A stretch of 45,956 bases of DNA from Bacillus marinisedimentorum. Lineage in GTDB: Bacteria > Bacillota > Bacilli > Bacillales > Bacillaceae_O. Under the pieces are notes generated by a model that worked only from the letters and a program-made list of their open reading frames with translations, was not told the DNA's origin and did no database searches. Numbering within the stretch: position 1 is the stretch's first letter; the number at the start of each line of letters is the position of its first letter. The position numbers and the translations under genes are program-made. The stretch spans positions 1 to 45,956 of the forward strand of contig NZ_LWBL02000010.1 of NCBI RefSeq assembly GCF_001644195.2, written 5' to 3'. Positions 15,782 through 24,873 of this stretch are shown in pieces.

Positions 15782-16121
15782 TCAAAAAAAATACTCCCAA
15801 TAATATACAAACGCTCCGAGACCACCTATTACCGTATAAGCCGCAGCCGTATAAAAACTGGCGGCTGCATGAAAGACACGCTCTCCTGCTTCCTGTTTCA
15901 TCCCAGTTTGGGACTGGATTTGGAAATCAAGCTGACGGCTCGAAAACCCGCCGGATGAACTGAAAAAAATGAATAACAAAGACAGCAAGCAATCCTGTAA
16001 AGAATGCAAAATCAATAAAATGAGCATCAACCAATAAAGTGATTCCAATATTGACAGCCAGAAGAAACGAAAAAGTCCGTCCAATGCTTACAAGTTTTCG
16101 AATGATGGACCCCTCCTTCAT
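15782..16121 (-). pseudogene. Small two-to-three-helix membrane protein gene, frameshifted at an A7 run
   Basis: The N-terminal half (RKLVSIGRTFSFLLAVNIGI ... FVIHFF) and the C-terminal half (SSSGGFSSRQLDFQ ... TVIGGLGAFVYYWEYFF) lie in different frames and join cleanly if one T is removed from the T7 run (A7 at 15963-15969 on the plus strand). This gives about 105 residues with two N-terminal helices, a polar middle and a C-terminal helix. ATG 16121 lacks a ribosome binding site, whereas AAGGAGGGG at 16110-16118 is ideally placed for ATT 16103, a rare start. Family not recognised. The shift could be decay, a read error or slippage on the T-run. Confidence 0.6.
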
Positions 16122-16220
16122 TTGACCAGGCAGCCTGTTACTATTTATACGGAATTGGAAAAGAAAGGTTTCAGTTAGATTTAATTCAATTCAGCGGTTA
16201 GCCGGCCCTCAGCAAACAAG

Positions 16221-16273
16221 TTGACATATGACACGGTGTCACTTATCATTATCTTTTGTGACAGATTGTCACA
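16221..16273 (+). promoter_or_regulatory. TetR promoter with two dyad operators
   Basis: TTGACA at 16221-16226, a 17-bp spacer and TATCAT at 16244-16249 form a good sigma-A promoter. TGACACGGTGTCA (16229-16241) fills the spacer and TGTGACAGATTGTCACA (16257-16273) lies downstream. Both share TGACA/TGTCA halves, so the TetR protein likely blocks its own operon here. Confidence 0.75.
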
Positions 16274-16300
16274 TTTTAAAATTGTTGGGAGACAAAGTGT

Positions 16301-16915
16301 ATGCCGAAACCAACCTTTTATAACTTGAAGGAAGAAAAGAAGAAAACGTTGATAGAGGCAGCAAGGAAAGAGTTTGCCAGAGTGTCCCTGTATGAAGCCT
16401 CCATTTCAAATATCCTTAAGACTGCCGGCATCCCCAGAGGCAGCTTCTATCAATATTTCGAAGATAAGGAAGATGCCTTTTTCTATCTCCTGAATGAGCA
16501 TGCACGGGAACGGCAGGAAAAGTTCATCTCGAAGCTGAAAAAATGGGACGGAGATCTGTTTGAGGCAACGATAGACCTGTTTCAATCATCGTTGGAAGAT
16601 GCAAAACATCAAAATCAATTTATTAAACATGTCCTGCTCAACATGAATTATAAAATCGAACATGCATTGACCCGTTTTTTTGGCCGGGAGCCGTCTGGCG
16701 GAGGCTACAGTGAATTACTTCCTTTGTTAGATACCGAGATAATTGCCGTCTCAACAGAAGAAGAGCTATTCCATGCGATGCAGCTTATCATGGCTGTCAC
16801 CTTCCATAACCTGGTCTACAGCATCGCGAATGAACTGACAACAGAAGATGCGATGCAAAAACACAGGCTTGAAATCAAAATGCTGAAAGCCGGCCTCAGT
16901 GAACAGCCCTGCTGA
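16301..16915 (+). CDS. TetR/AcrR-family regulator of the adjacent efflux gene
   Basis: A 204-residue TetR protein. The N-terminal helix-turn-helix is clear: EAARKEFARVSLYEASISNI followed by LKTAGIPRGSFYQYFEDKED (about residues 21-60). The remainder is the helical ligand-binding domain typical of the family. ATG 16301 follows GGGAG. It lies 31 bp before a DHA2 multidrug transporter on the same strand, behind a promoter carrying two matching dyads, so it almost certainly represses itself and the transporter until a drug-like ligand binds. Ligand unknown. Confidence 0.9.
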   Translation: MPKPTFYNLKEEKKKTLIEAARKEFARVSLYEASISNILKTAGIPRGSFYQYFEDKEDAFFYLLNEHARERQEKFISKLKKWDGDLFEATIDLFQSSLEDAKHQNQFIKHVLLNMNYKIEHALTRFFGREPSGGGYSELLPLLDTEIIAVSTEEELFHAMQLIMAVTFHNLVYSIANELTTEDAMQKHRLEIKMLKAGLSEQPC

Positions 16916-16946
16916 TACACCTTTTATATAGAAAGAAGGAAGAAAT

Positions 16947-18344
16947 ATGGAAAACAATGAACATGCGGAACAGGCACATATAACTGTTAACAAAGCTCCG
17001 CTTATCGCCGTTCTGCTTTCAGGTGCTTTTGCTGCGATACTGAATCAGACGCTGCTCGCTACAGCTCTTCCTCATATCATGAGGGACTTGAACCTTGAAG
17101 CCAGTACCGCCCAATGGCTGACGTCGATTTTTATGCTTGTGAATGGTGTCATGATCCCGATCACAGCCTTTTTAATCGAGCGATTTACGACCAGGGCGCT
17201 GTTTCTTTCGGCAATGGGCCTTTTTGCTGCCGGAACATTTATTGCCGCCATCTCGCCTAACTTTGCCATATTGCTGATCGGAAGAATTCTTCAGGCTTCC
17301 GGAGCCGGAATTATTATGCCGCTTATGCAGACGATCCTGTTTCTTATATATCCCCCTAACAAGCGGGGCTCTGCAATGGGAATGTTCGGCCTTGTCATCT
17401 CATTTGCACCGGCAATCGGTCCTGCATTATCCGGATGGCTTGTTGAACACTTTCCGTGGAGAAGCTTGTTTTATGTCATTTTGCCGATTGTGATCATCGA
17501 CTTCATCATTGCTTATTTTATTCTTAAAAATGTGACGAAACAAACGTTTCCGAAAGTTGATATTCTTTCCATTATCCTGTCTTCATTCGGATTCGGCGGC
17601 TTGCTGTATGGATTCAGTATGGCAGGCAACACCGGCTGGGGAAGCGACCAAGTCATCATTTCAATGGCTGTTGGAGCGATCACGCTTACTCTGTTCATTT
17701 TAAGGCAGTTCAAATTGAAACAGCCGATCCTGGAGTTTCGGGTATTTAAAAACAAAATATTCACCCTGTCAACAGCCCTTGGCATGCTCATGTTCATAGC
17801 AATGATTGGCGGAGCGACCGTTCTCCCGATCCTCATGCAAAACATGCTTGGTTATACAGCCTTTGAATCAGGGCTGATGCTATTGCCGGGTGCACTCATT
17901 ATGGGGTTTATGAATCCTGCCACAGGACGGCTTTTTGATAAATTTGGAGCCAGATGGCTGGCTATTATCGGCCTTAGCCTGCTGACCATCTCCACATTTA
18001 TGTTTACCAACCTGTCTCCTGAAACGTCCTTCGCTTATCTCACGGTCGTCAATGCAGTAAGGATGCTGAGTGTCGCTATGGTGATGATGCCAGTCACAAC
18101 GGCCGGCCTTAACGCACTGCCGATTAATTTGCTTCCGCATGGCACAGCCATGAACAACACGATGCGGCAAGTATCCGGAGCCGTTGGAACAGCGTTGCTT
18201 GTCACGGTCATGTCGACTGCAGCACTGCCGGATCATGGTGTCGAAGGGCTGATTCATGGCGTGAATGTTTCATTCATCGTAGCAGGCATTTCCGCGGTCA
18301 TCGGTTTGGCCATATCGTTTTTCGTTAAAAATCCTGAGGCATAA
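16947..18344 (+). CDS. DHA2-family MFS multidrug efflux transporter (LmrB/EmrB-like)
   Basis: A 465-residue transporter with about 14 membrane segments. Motif-C-like GPALSGWL and the N-terminal LNQTLLATALPHIMRDLN, together with TAQWLTSIFMLVNGVMIPIT, are typical of the EmrB/QacA/LmrB group of drug-proton antiporters. ATG 16947 follows AAGGAAG. Co-transcribed with the upstream TetR gene. It probably exports hydrophobic drugs or an endogenous toxic metabolite; which one cannot be read from sequence. A terminator overlaps the end of the gene. Confidence 0.9.
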   Translation: MENNEHAEQAHITVNKAPLIAVLLSGAFAAILNQTLLATALPHIMRDLNLEASTAQWLTSIFMLVNGVMIPITAFLIERFTTRALFLSAMGLFAAGTFIAAISPNFAILLIGRILQASGAGIIMPLMQTILFLIYPPNKRGSAMGMFGLVISFAPAIGPALSGWLVEHFPWRSLFYVILPIVIIDFIIAYFILKNVTKQTFPKVDILSIILSSFGFGGLLYGFSMAGNTGWGSDQVIISMAVGAITLTLFILRQFKLKQPILEFRVFKNKIFTLSTALGMLMFIAMIGGATVLPILMQNMLGYTAFESGLMLLPGALIMGFMNPATGRLFDKFGARWLAIIGLSLLTISTFMFTNLSPETSFAYLTVVNAVRMLSVAMVMMPVTTAGLNALPINLLPHGTAMNNTMRQVSGAVGTALLVTVMSTAALPDHGVEGLIHGVNVSFIVAGISAVIGLAISFFVKNPEA

Positions 18345-18364
18345 TACTGCTTCAGGATTTTTTA
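18329..18364 (+). terminator. Terminator overlapping the end of the DHA2 MFS gene
   Basis: AAATCCTGA at 18329-18337 pairs perfectly with TCAGGATTT at 18352-18360, followed by more T. The left arm is inside the last codons. Confidence 0.8.
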
Positions 18365-18382
18365 TTAATACTCAGAAAAACG

Positions 18383-18631
18383 TCAGTTTCGGTCACCCAG
18401 AGGTGAATTCGAGTCATCAACTTCATCATGATTCCCTTGTCCAAGAACAGCCAATGATACAGACAAGAATCGTATCAAATCAATCAGGGCTCCGGCAATG
18501 ACCGCCAGGAGAAAGATAATCAAGAATATAGCACTATTCTGTGCAGATTCAAACCCGGCAAATATGGATAGGATGCCAAACACGATCGTAAATAAGTACA
18601 AGCTTGCTATTCTTTCATAATTAATATACAT
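18383..18631 (-). CDS. Small two-helix membrane protein (82 aa)
   Basis: An 82-residue protein. ATG 18631 is chosen because AAGGAGAG lies 7 nt upstream; the longer frame from 18670 has no such site. Two membrane segments (LYLFTIVFGILSIFAG and IFLIIFLLAVIAGALIDLI) are followed by an acidic, polar tail (NHDEVDDSNSP). No family recognised. It converges on the DHA2 transporter gene and seems to be a single gene. Confidence 0.65.
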   Translation of the reverse strand: MYINYERIASLYLFTIVFGILSIFAGFESAQNSAIFLIIFLLAVIAGALIDLIRFLSVSLAVLGQGNHDEVDDSNSPLGDRN

Positions 18632-18830
18632 ACATTTCTCTCCTTGCAATACTATTAATTGAACTTTCATTCATTATATGAAACAATTATTTTACCATTT
18701 CTTAGAAAGGATGTTCCGATGATCGCCATCTGTCATTTAAACCCTTTTGACCATTAACCTTGTGTCCGAGGCCCCCCGATAAGTTGATCGTTAAGCAAAT
18801 CAGATCGACTATATCGGAGGAGGAATATTT

Positions 18831-20039
18831 ATGAACAAACAGTTATGGATTTTATTAAGCGGCAGGATTCTTACAAATATCGCAGACAGCATGTATATGA
18901 TTGCAGCCGTCTGGTTTGTCAAGACAGCTGCAGATTCTGCTTTTTTGGTCGGCTTGACCAGTGCCGTTGCAATGCTGCCGGTAACATTGCAATTTCTATA
19001 CGGACCCTTGATCGACCGTTTTTCGAAACGGAAAATACTATACATCGCCCAAGTGGGCCAGGGCATTCTCGTCGGTGTCATCGGCATTCTTTACCTCAGC
19101 AGCGCGCTATGGCTGCCGGTCTTGTTGCTGCTGATGTTCCTGGCACTTTCACTGTCTGAGATTACATATCCAACGGAAAGTGCACTGATCAAACAGTTGG
19201 CTGCGGATGAAAAGTTGACAAAAGTAAATTCAGTTTTTGCCTTTTCTTATCAAACATTGGATCTTGTCGCTGATGCTGTTTCAGGAATCCTTATCGCATT
19301 TATCGGCCTTGGATACATCTTTGTATCAAACAGCCTGCTCCTCATTGCAACCGGCTTGCTATTTTTCTTTTACCTTTCTATACCTAAAACAGAGAAAGAA
19401 AAACAGCCTTCAGCGTTATCTTTTTTCCAGCAGTATAGGGAGGATTTCATTGAGGGATACAATGCCGTTAAAAACCAGCGGACGCTGCTTGCAATCCTTG
19501 CCGGTATCATTGCCATAAATGTACTGGCAACAATGGGGCTTGCCATGCTGCCCGTTATTTCGAAGTCACCGGCTGAATACGGCTTCTGGCTGGCAGCTAT
19601 GTCCGGCGGCACTTTGACCGGAACCCTGCTTGCTAGCCGGCTGGAACACTTGCCGCTTAACCGGATCATGCCTGCTGTCTCCTTTATTGCTGGTATCAGC
19701 TGGCTGCTCGCTTTTGTCACAAGCGGTCTGTTTATCATTCCATATGTGTTTTTCTTCTCATCATGGATTGGGATTGGGATTCTCAGTATTTATATTCAAA
19801 CTTTGATTCAGGTTAACCTCCCGGAAGACTATATCGGAATCGGCTTTGCCTTTTTATCATCGCTGTTAGGGTCACTCAGTCCTATCGGGTATGTTCTTGG
19901 AGGATTGCTCGGAGAATTCAGTTCGGGGATGCTGACACTTCATATTGCAGGTAGCGGATATTTTGTATTTGCCCTCTACTTTTTTCTGCATCCCTCTTTG
20001 CGGCGTCTTGACCTGCCCCTGAGTGTAAAACTTGATTAG
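18831..20039 (+). CDS. MFS transporter (MFS_3 / macrolide-efflux-like group)
   Basis: A 402-residue protein with about 12 membrane segments. The N-terminal SGRILTNIADSMYMIAAVWF and the loop GPLIDRFSKRKIL (about 62-74), a form of MFS motif A, fit the MefA-like MFS_3 group of exporters. ATG 18831 follows GGAGGAGGAA. It is monocistronic and closed by a strong terminator. The substrate is unknown; Bacillus homologues are usually annotated as general efflux proteins. Confidence 0.87.
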   Translation: MNKQLWILLSGRILTNIADSMYMIAAVWFVKTAADSAFLVGLTSAVAMLPVTLQFLYGPLIDRFSKRKILYIAQVGQGILVGVIGILYLSSALWLPVLLLLMFLALSLSEITYPTESALIKQLAADEKLTKVNSVFAFSYQTLDLVADAVSGILIAFIGLGYIFVSNSLLLIATGLLFFFYLSIPKTEKEKQPSALSFFQQYREDFIEGYNAVKNQRTLLAILAGIIAINVLATMGLAMLPVISKSPAEYGFWLAAMSGGTLTGTLLASRLEHLPLNRIMPAVSFIAGISWLLAFVTSGLFIIPYVFFFSSWIGIGILSIYIQTLIQVNLPEDYIGIGFAFLSSLLGSLSPIGYVLGGLLGEFSSGMLTLHIAGSGYFVFALYFFLHPSLRRLDLPLSVKLD

Positions 20040-20047
20040 ACATAATT

Positions 20048-20080
20048 CATCCGCAGGCCGGCCTGCGGATGTTTGTTTTT
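20048..20080 (+). terminator. Terminator of the MFS_3 gene
   Basis: A perfect 24-bp palindrome at 20048-20071 (halves CATCCGCAGGCC and GGCCTGCGGATG) is followed by TTTGTTTTT. Strong terminator between converging genes. Confidence 0.9.
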
Positions 20081-20087
20081 GCTATTA

Positions 20088-20561
20088 TCATTTTCCAGGT
20101 TTTTCATAATAAACAACCGTGGCCCCTTCATTCAGTTTTTTCTTCACGCCCGTCTTTGAGTAGCCCATTTTTTCATATAAATAGCAGTTCCGCTCTTCTT
20201 CCAGGATTGTTGCCAGTTCCCAGCTGCCTGCCTGCGGGAATAATTCCTCCGTTAACCGAATCGCGTGCTGGGCGATTCCCTTTCCCTGATAGTCAGGGTG
20301 AATGAACATCGGGCTGATCCGGAATCTCCTGTCATTTTTCCATACAATGCATATTGCACCGGCTAAACGACGGTTGGCAACAATTTTATAAAAGCTTCCG
20401 TCAGGGTGATGGATTCTTTCAAGGACCCTTTCAATCGTTTCATTAGCCGGGTTTGTATGGACATCCTTATATTTTTCCAGTAACGGCTTAAAGGCTTTTA
20501 CTTGTATGTCGAAAATATCTTGTGCATCTTGATCTATTGCTTTTTGCAGCTGTATATCCAC
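20088..20561 (-). CDS. GNAT-family N-acetyltransferase
   Basis: A 157-residue GNAT. The acetyl-CoA pyrophosphate loop is seen in HPDYQGKGIAQHAI (about 88-101), with the beta-4 strand RFRISPMFI before it and the C-terminal NCYLYEKMGYSKTG typical of the fold. The start is GTG 20561, preceded by GGCGGTGAT. It lies 20 bp downstream of the membrane HExxH protein on the same strand, so it may be translated from one transcript with it. Substrate not predictable. Confidence 0.85.
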   Translation of the reverse strand: MDIQLQKAIDQDAQDIFDIQVKAFKPLLEKYKDVHTNPANETIERVLERIHHPDGSFYKIVANRRLAGAICIVWKNDRRFRISPMFIHPDYQGKGIAQHAIRLTEELFPQAGSWELATILEEERNCYLYEKMGYSKTGVKKKLNEGATVVYYEKPGK

Positions 20562-20581
20562 TTTGCATCACCGCCCGCCAG

Positions 20582-22123
20582 CTATTGCCGCAAACTGATT
20601 AAACGATTATCACCCGAGTATGAAGATTTGACTTTTTCATAAATTGGGTTTTTGATTTCATCATAGCCGAGCAAGTCTTCAGAAAACAACATGATATAGC
20701 CTTCCAATGGATCATCGGAGTTTATTTTTCTCAGTGCATTTGCAAATTTTTCGAAATGGCCGCCGGATGAACTCCTCTTGTTTGCCTGCCGCTCTGCTTT
20801 TTCTGCATATTCCAGGGCAAGCTGCGGGTTCTCGAGCAAAAGCAACTCGGACAGTAACAACATGTCTGATTGATCCGGCGCTGAATCATCTGTCATGTTT
20901 TTCTGAAGCCTGTCAATCGCATCATTAAACTTTTGCTGTTTAATATAAACATGTATCAAACTTTCAGATGCCTTGCTGTCCGGAGCAATGCTGACGGCTT
21001 CTTTCAATAGTATTTCAGCCTGGAGATAGTCATCGTTCTTTTGGGCTGCCGCCACTTTTTCCAAAAGGCTGCCGGCACGCCGGCGCCGGTCCATATAAGA
21101 GTTTTCGAATTCTTTCATCGTTGATCCGGTTACCTTCTCGAAGGCAGAACTGAAATCATTCTCCTTCACAGACAGCAGGAGATTTGCGATTACACCGTTC
21201 CCATGCAGGTGGAGAAGCTCTTCCACCGCATAGTAGCTTTGTAAATACGGATTATAGATTCCGCCTCTTGCCTGATGGAATTGCTGATTCGTTTCGATCA
21301 GGCTGAGATCCATGCCCCTGTTATGCTTGATATCCATATATCCGGCCCAGGTGCTGGCTGCTTCCGCAACGCCTTCATAGATCCATTGCGGAATCGTCTT
21401 AGAAGGTACATCGTTAGCCTCCATAAACAAATCTGTCCGGTAGTGAATGTATTCATGTGCAAACATTTCCTCGAACTGCCAGGCGCTTTTCAGCTTCGAA
21501 CTGAGGATATGGATGGAGTCATCACTTGCCTTATAATATCCCCCTACATCAGACAGATAAGTATTCGATTGAAGGGTTTCACTTGAATCATAGACGACAA
21601 CCGTAAGTGTGTCTGCCCTTTGTGAGCCGAATAATGCATCCGCTTCTGCCTTCATTTCAGGATAATAATTTTTAATTTCTTTTACAGTTTCCTCATCATC
21701 AGCCGGATAATAAATGGTTAACCCCTGATATGTAACAGCTGAAAGGCCTTTTCGATAGTCATCCTGACCGAAGCCATTGACTAAAAAAGCCGCTTTCTCC
21801 TTTGCTCCAAAATCCTGTCCCATTACCTCTTTAACAAGCATTGCATTCATGATAGAGAGACCGCTGATATAGAGGATCAAAAATAATGAGCTCAGGAAAA
21901 GCACTGCCGACCCGGTTTTGCCTCTTATCCGGAGAAACTTTACATGCCCTCTAAACAATCCGGCAAGCCCAAATGATAAACCGGCAAGTAAAAAAAGAAG
22001 GATCACAAAGGCTGCCCCCATGATTTTTTCTTCATTGTTCAGATCCAGAATGAAATATGATACTGCTGCCAGTAACACGAAGAACAGAAAAAGCCTCAGG
22101 ATAATATTTACGAATGACTTCAT
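20582..22123 (-). CDS. Membrane-bound gluzincin-like HExxH peptidase with TPR-like tail
   Basis: A 513-residue protein. ATG 22123 is preferred (GCGGGG upstream); a 543-residue frame from 22213 adds an unlikely polar leader. There are three N-terminal membrane segments (about 7-27, 34-57, 72-95), then an outward domain with HEYIH at 223-227 and E250 in WIYEGVAE, the pattern of gluzincin (peptidase MA-like) enzymes, and from about 370 helical TPR-like repeats (AEILLKEAVSIAPDSKASES, LALEYAEKAERQ). It is probably a zinc peptidase on the outer face; the TPR part suggests a protein partner. Substrate unknown. Followed by a GNAT gene. Confidence 0.8.
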   Translation of the reverse strand: MKSFVNIILRLFLFFVLLAAVSYFILDLNNEEKIMGAAFVILLFLLAGLSFGLAGLFRGHVKFLRIRGKTGSAVLFLSSLFLILYISGLSIMNAMLVKEVMGQDFGAKEKAAFLVNGFGQDDYRKGLSAVTYQGLTIYYPADDEETVKEIKNYYPEMKAEADALFGSQRADTLTVVVYDSSETLQSNTYLSDVGGYYKASDDSIHILSSKLKSAWQFEEMFAHEYIHYRTDLFMEANDVPSKTIPQWIYEGVAEAASTWAGYMDIKHNRGMDLSLIETNQQFHQARGGIYNPYLQSYYAVEELLHLHGNGVIANLLLSVKENDFSSAFEKVTGSTMKEFENSYMDRRRRAGSLLEKVAAAQKNDDYLQAEILLKEAVSIAPDSKASESLIHVYIKQQKFNDAIDRLQKNMTDDSAPDQSDMLLLSELLLLENPQLALEYAEKAERQANKRSSSGGHFEKFANALRKINSDDPLEGYIMLFSEDLLGYDEIKNPIYEKVKSSYSGDNRLISLRQ

Positions 22124-22361
22124 ATCGAACCCCGCAATCCTGTCTTTTCTATTTAAAGAATGGTATGGAATAAAACGTGTTGTGCATGCTACCATTTTAC
22201 CAGAATACGGCATATTTTTTGAGGCCCTTTTACCAAATTTTCCAACTTTTATGCATATCCTCTTCTTTCCTGCTCCTATTCCTTATTTACGAACCGAAAT
22301 AAAACACTCCGATTCTACTCTGAGCAGACATTCTTCATATGTTTAATCCATTTTTTTTTGT

Positions 22362-22871
22362 TCAGTCATCAGGAAAAATCAGCTTTCCCATATAATACTC
22401 ATCAACATATCGGCCCCCGATAAACAGTGAGTCCCGTTTTGTTCCCTCTATTTCGAATCCTATTTTTTTATACAGGGCGACACCTGCTTCATTCTGGGTT
22501 ACGGCAGTCAACTCAAGACGATGGATACCGTGATCAACTGCCCACTTCTCCATTTCCTTGAACAGCTCAGTCCCGATCCCAATTCCTCTATATTCTTTTA
22601 AAACTCCAGCAACAAGGTATGCTGAATGTTTGTTCCTTTTTGCATTTCCGCCGAAAGCCATAACGTAACCCGCCAACTTATTGTTTACCTCAGCTAGGAG
22701 TATCGTCGAGTTCTCACTTTGTTTCATCGCTTCGATTCGGTTGCGCTGATCAGCCGCTGTGATTGTCCTTTCGCCCTCTTCCCAGAGCATGAAGTCGGAG
22801 GTTCTTTCAACTTCCGCTGTCAGGTTTAGGAATGCTTCGGTGTCTGAAGCGTTTATTTCTCTGATAATCAA
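22362..22871 (-). CDS. GNAT-family N-acetyltransferase
   Basis: A 169-residue GNAT with the loop EYRGIGIGTELF (about 93-104) binding acetyl-CoA and NEAGVALYKKIGFEIEGTKR near the C-terminus, as in ribosomal-protein or small-molecule acetyltransferases of the YhhY/RimI type. The start is TTG 22871 with GGGAGGAAAA upstream. It stands between the aldo/keto reductase (105 bp upstream) and the HExxH membrane protein. Substrate unknown. Confidence 0.87.
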   Translation of the reverse strand: MIIREINASDTEAFLNLTAEVERTSDFMLWEEGERTITAADQRNRIEAMKQSENSTILLAEVNNKLAGYVMAFGGNAKRNKHSAYLVAGVLKEYRGIGIGTELFKEMEKWAVDHGIHRLELTAVTQNEAGVALYKKIGFEIEGTKRDSLFIGGRYVDEYYMGKLIFPDD

Positions 22872-22975
22872 AAAGTTTTCCTCCCATAAATCAATTAATT
22901 GTGCTGCTCATTTGCTTTTTGTACAGTAAACATTCCGTCTTCCCCTCCGATTAAATTTTAAAACAAAAAGCTTAG

Positions 22976-24025
22976 TCACTGCTTTATAGCCGGTAATTCA
23001 TGTAGTGTTTTAATATTTTCCTTCATATGCACGTCTTGTTTCATTCCCACCATGGCAGAAAGGATTCCTGGCGTCTGGATGATGTCCGATAACGCTTTTC
23101 GTGAACTTACTCCATCTTCGAAAACCTTACCTAAATGAAAAGGAGCACTCGTGGTGACAAAAATGCCTTGCTGTTCTGCAGACTGAAATAACGTATAGCT
23201 TTTTCCTTTCACCTTTTGATTTGCCAGATTCCCCGCTTCCTGTTTGAAATGATTATATGGAGTTTGCAAAAACTTAAAGTGGTGGCTTTCACCCGCAACA
23301 GACCGTGCGGTTTCCACTACTTTCTCCAACGAAATATAACCGGGATTACCTTCATGCAGGAGGAACGCGTCCCAGGCAGCCATTCCATAGAAACGGATTC
23401 TCTTTTTCTCAATTTGAATTTCAAAAAAGGAGAATAAAGCCTGTAACTTTTTATAAAAAGATTCAGCACCCAGTGTCATCATCGAAATCTCCGGATTATG
23501 AAGATAATAGATATCAATCGTTTCTAAGTTAAGATGCTTCCTGCTTTGTTCTATTGCAAACTGGAAGTAATCCGGGGCCAGCACATGACGGTGATGATCA
23601 ACACTGTTTACATCAGCAGGGGAAATTATGTTCTGTTTATAGAGAATTTTCTCCAAATAGTCTTTTGGCACCAGCTTTGCATCAATGTCCCCCGGAATGA
23701 TTCCGGCCTTGGTGGAGATGATAATCTGTTCTCTTTTCAGCTGTCCTGAATCAACAAGCAACATGTTTAAGACAGCTCCAATATCGCGTTCTGACTTCAT
23801 TCCCCGGTAGTTCAATGCGGTATCAATCATGTTAATTCCATTCATCAAACCGAATGATAATGATTTCCGGTACAGAGCCGAATCAGACTCCGTCATATCC
23901 CCAAGATGTGTTCCCATCGCAATTGGAGGGACTTGAAACCATGGTGTTTGACGCATTAACACCCTATGCCTTTTGTTACTAAAGTAACTCCTTGTCCCAC
24001 TTTTCTCAGCAAAGCCCTTAATCAT
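22976..24025 (-). CDS. Aldo/keto reductase family oxidoreductase
   Basis: A 349-residue protein of the AKR TIM-barrel family. The tetrad is visible: D and Y in MIDTALNYRGMKSERDIG, K in IISTKAG and H in YYLHNPE. These use NAD(P)H to reduce aldehydes or ketones. The middle carries extra residues between the tetrad Lys and His (VNSVDHHRHVLAPDYFQF), as in the L-fucose/galactose dehydrogenase-like AKR branch. ATG 24025 follows GGGGGGAAA. Monocistronic by position; substrate unknown. Confidence 0.85.
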   Translation of the reverse strand: MIKGFAEKSGTRSYFSNKRHRVLMRQTPWFQVPPIAMGTHLGDMTESDSALYRKSLSFGLMNGINMIDTALNYRGMKSERDIGAVLNMLLVDSGQLKREQIIISTKAGIIPGDIDAKLVPKDYLEKILYKQNIISPADVNSVDHHRHVLAPDYFQFAIEQSRKHLNLETIDIYYLHNPEISMMTLGAESFYKKLQALFSFFEIQIEKKRIRFYGMAAWDAFLLHEGNPGYISLEKVVETARSVAGESHHFKFLQTPYNHFKQEAGNLANQKVKGKSYTLFQSAEQQGIFVTTSAPFHLGKVFEDGVSSRKALSDIIQTPGILSAMVGMKQDVHMKENIKTLHELPAIKQ

Positions 24026-24134
24026 TATATTTCCCCCCCAGACTATTTTCGCTCCTTAATTGTATACAAAGAATTCCTCGCAAAATAGACTGAATATTAT
24101 ATATGGGGTATGATAAAATGGTTATATAAGGAAA

Positions 24135-24167
24135 GGACCCGCCAACATAGCTGGCGGATCCTTTTTT
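24135..24167. terminator. Terminator between hydrolase and AKR genes
   Basis: GGACCCGCCA at 24135-24144 pairs with TGGCGGATCC at 24152-24161 (one mismatch). TTTTTT follows on the plus strand; on the minus strand the tail is TTTCCTTATAT. It most likely ends the S66-hydrolase transcript, which reads toward it. Confidence 0.65.
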
Positions 24168-24182
24168 CAAGTAATCTCATGT

Positions 24183-24851
24183 TCACAACTCTTCATCATC
24201 ATACGAAAACCGATCGATTGCTTGTATAACATCCCTCAGTACATCTATTGATTTATAAGGATCATTGCTATGATCAAGTGAATGGTTTGCCTCAGGGACC
24301 AACACAGTCTTAAGTTCTTGCACTTCACTAACTCGATTGTAACGCTCTTTAGAATAGTGAGGATCCCTGTCTCCAATAACAAGAAGCCCTCCCTGTTGTT
24401 TATGGGCACTCAGATAATTAAAGACAAGATCTTCTTTCAAAAGAGGAGTCAGCCATACAGCTTTGGCATTCTGGATTTCGCTCCGAGTTTGTAGTTCACT
24501 GACAAGAGCTGCAGTTCCAATCGATTTAGCAATTAAAAATACTTTTTGGTTCGTTTCTGAATCCAAAAGTTGGTCCAGAGCAGTTTTAACAGTTTCTTGC
24601 ACGAACCGGATCTGTTCGCTGCGCTCCAATTGAACAAATGAGTCCAGATCATATTTATAATTAAGATGAAGAATATCATATTTCTTATTTAAGAATAAAG
24701 AAGTTACATAGTAAAACAGTGGATGGTCCGTTGTATATCCTAACCCTGGAAGCATAACACATAATCTATTATTGCTTTCGCCCGTTTGAATCGATGTATA
24801 GGGAATTATTTGGTTCCTGATGCCTTTAACTTGACCGTATGTGATTTCCAT
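24183..24851 (-). CDS. Alpha/beta-hydrolase fold protein
   Basis: A 222-residue protein; ATG 24851 is preferred (AAAAGAGGTG, then 6 nt); GTG 24860 adds 3 residues. It shows the alpha/beta-hydrolase layout: oxyanion strand LCVMLPGLGYTTDHP, nucleophile elbow AKSIGTA (Ser within KSIG, not the usual GxSxG), acid in GDRDPHY, and H in ANHSLD near the C-terminus. It could be a small esterase or dienelactone-hydrolase-like enzyme. It starts 22 bp after the S66 peptidase stop, so the two are co-transcribed. Substrate unknown. Confidence 0.8.
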   Translation of the reverse strand: MEITYGQVKGIRNQIIPYTSIQTGESNNRLCVMLPGLGYTTDHPLFYYVTSLFLNKKYDILHLNYKYDLDSFVQLERSEQIRFVQETVKTALDQLLDSETNQKVFLIAKSIGTAALVSELQTRSEIQNAKAVWLTPLLKEDLVFNYLSAHKQQGGLLVIGDRDPHYSKERYNRVSEVQELKTVLVPEANHSLDHSNDPYKSIDVLRDVIQAIDRFSYDDEEL

Positions 24852-24873
24852 ACGCTGCACCTCTTTTCAATCC

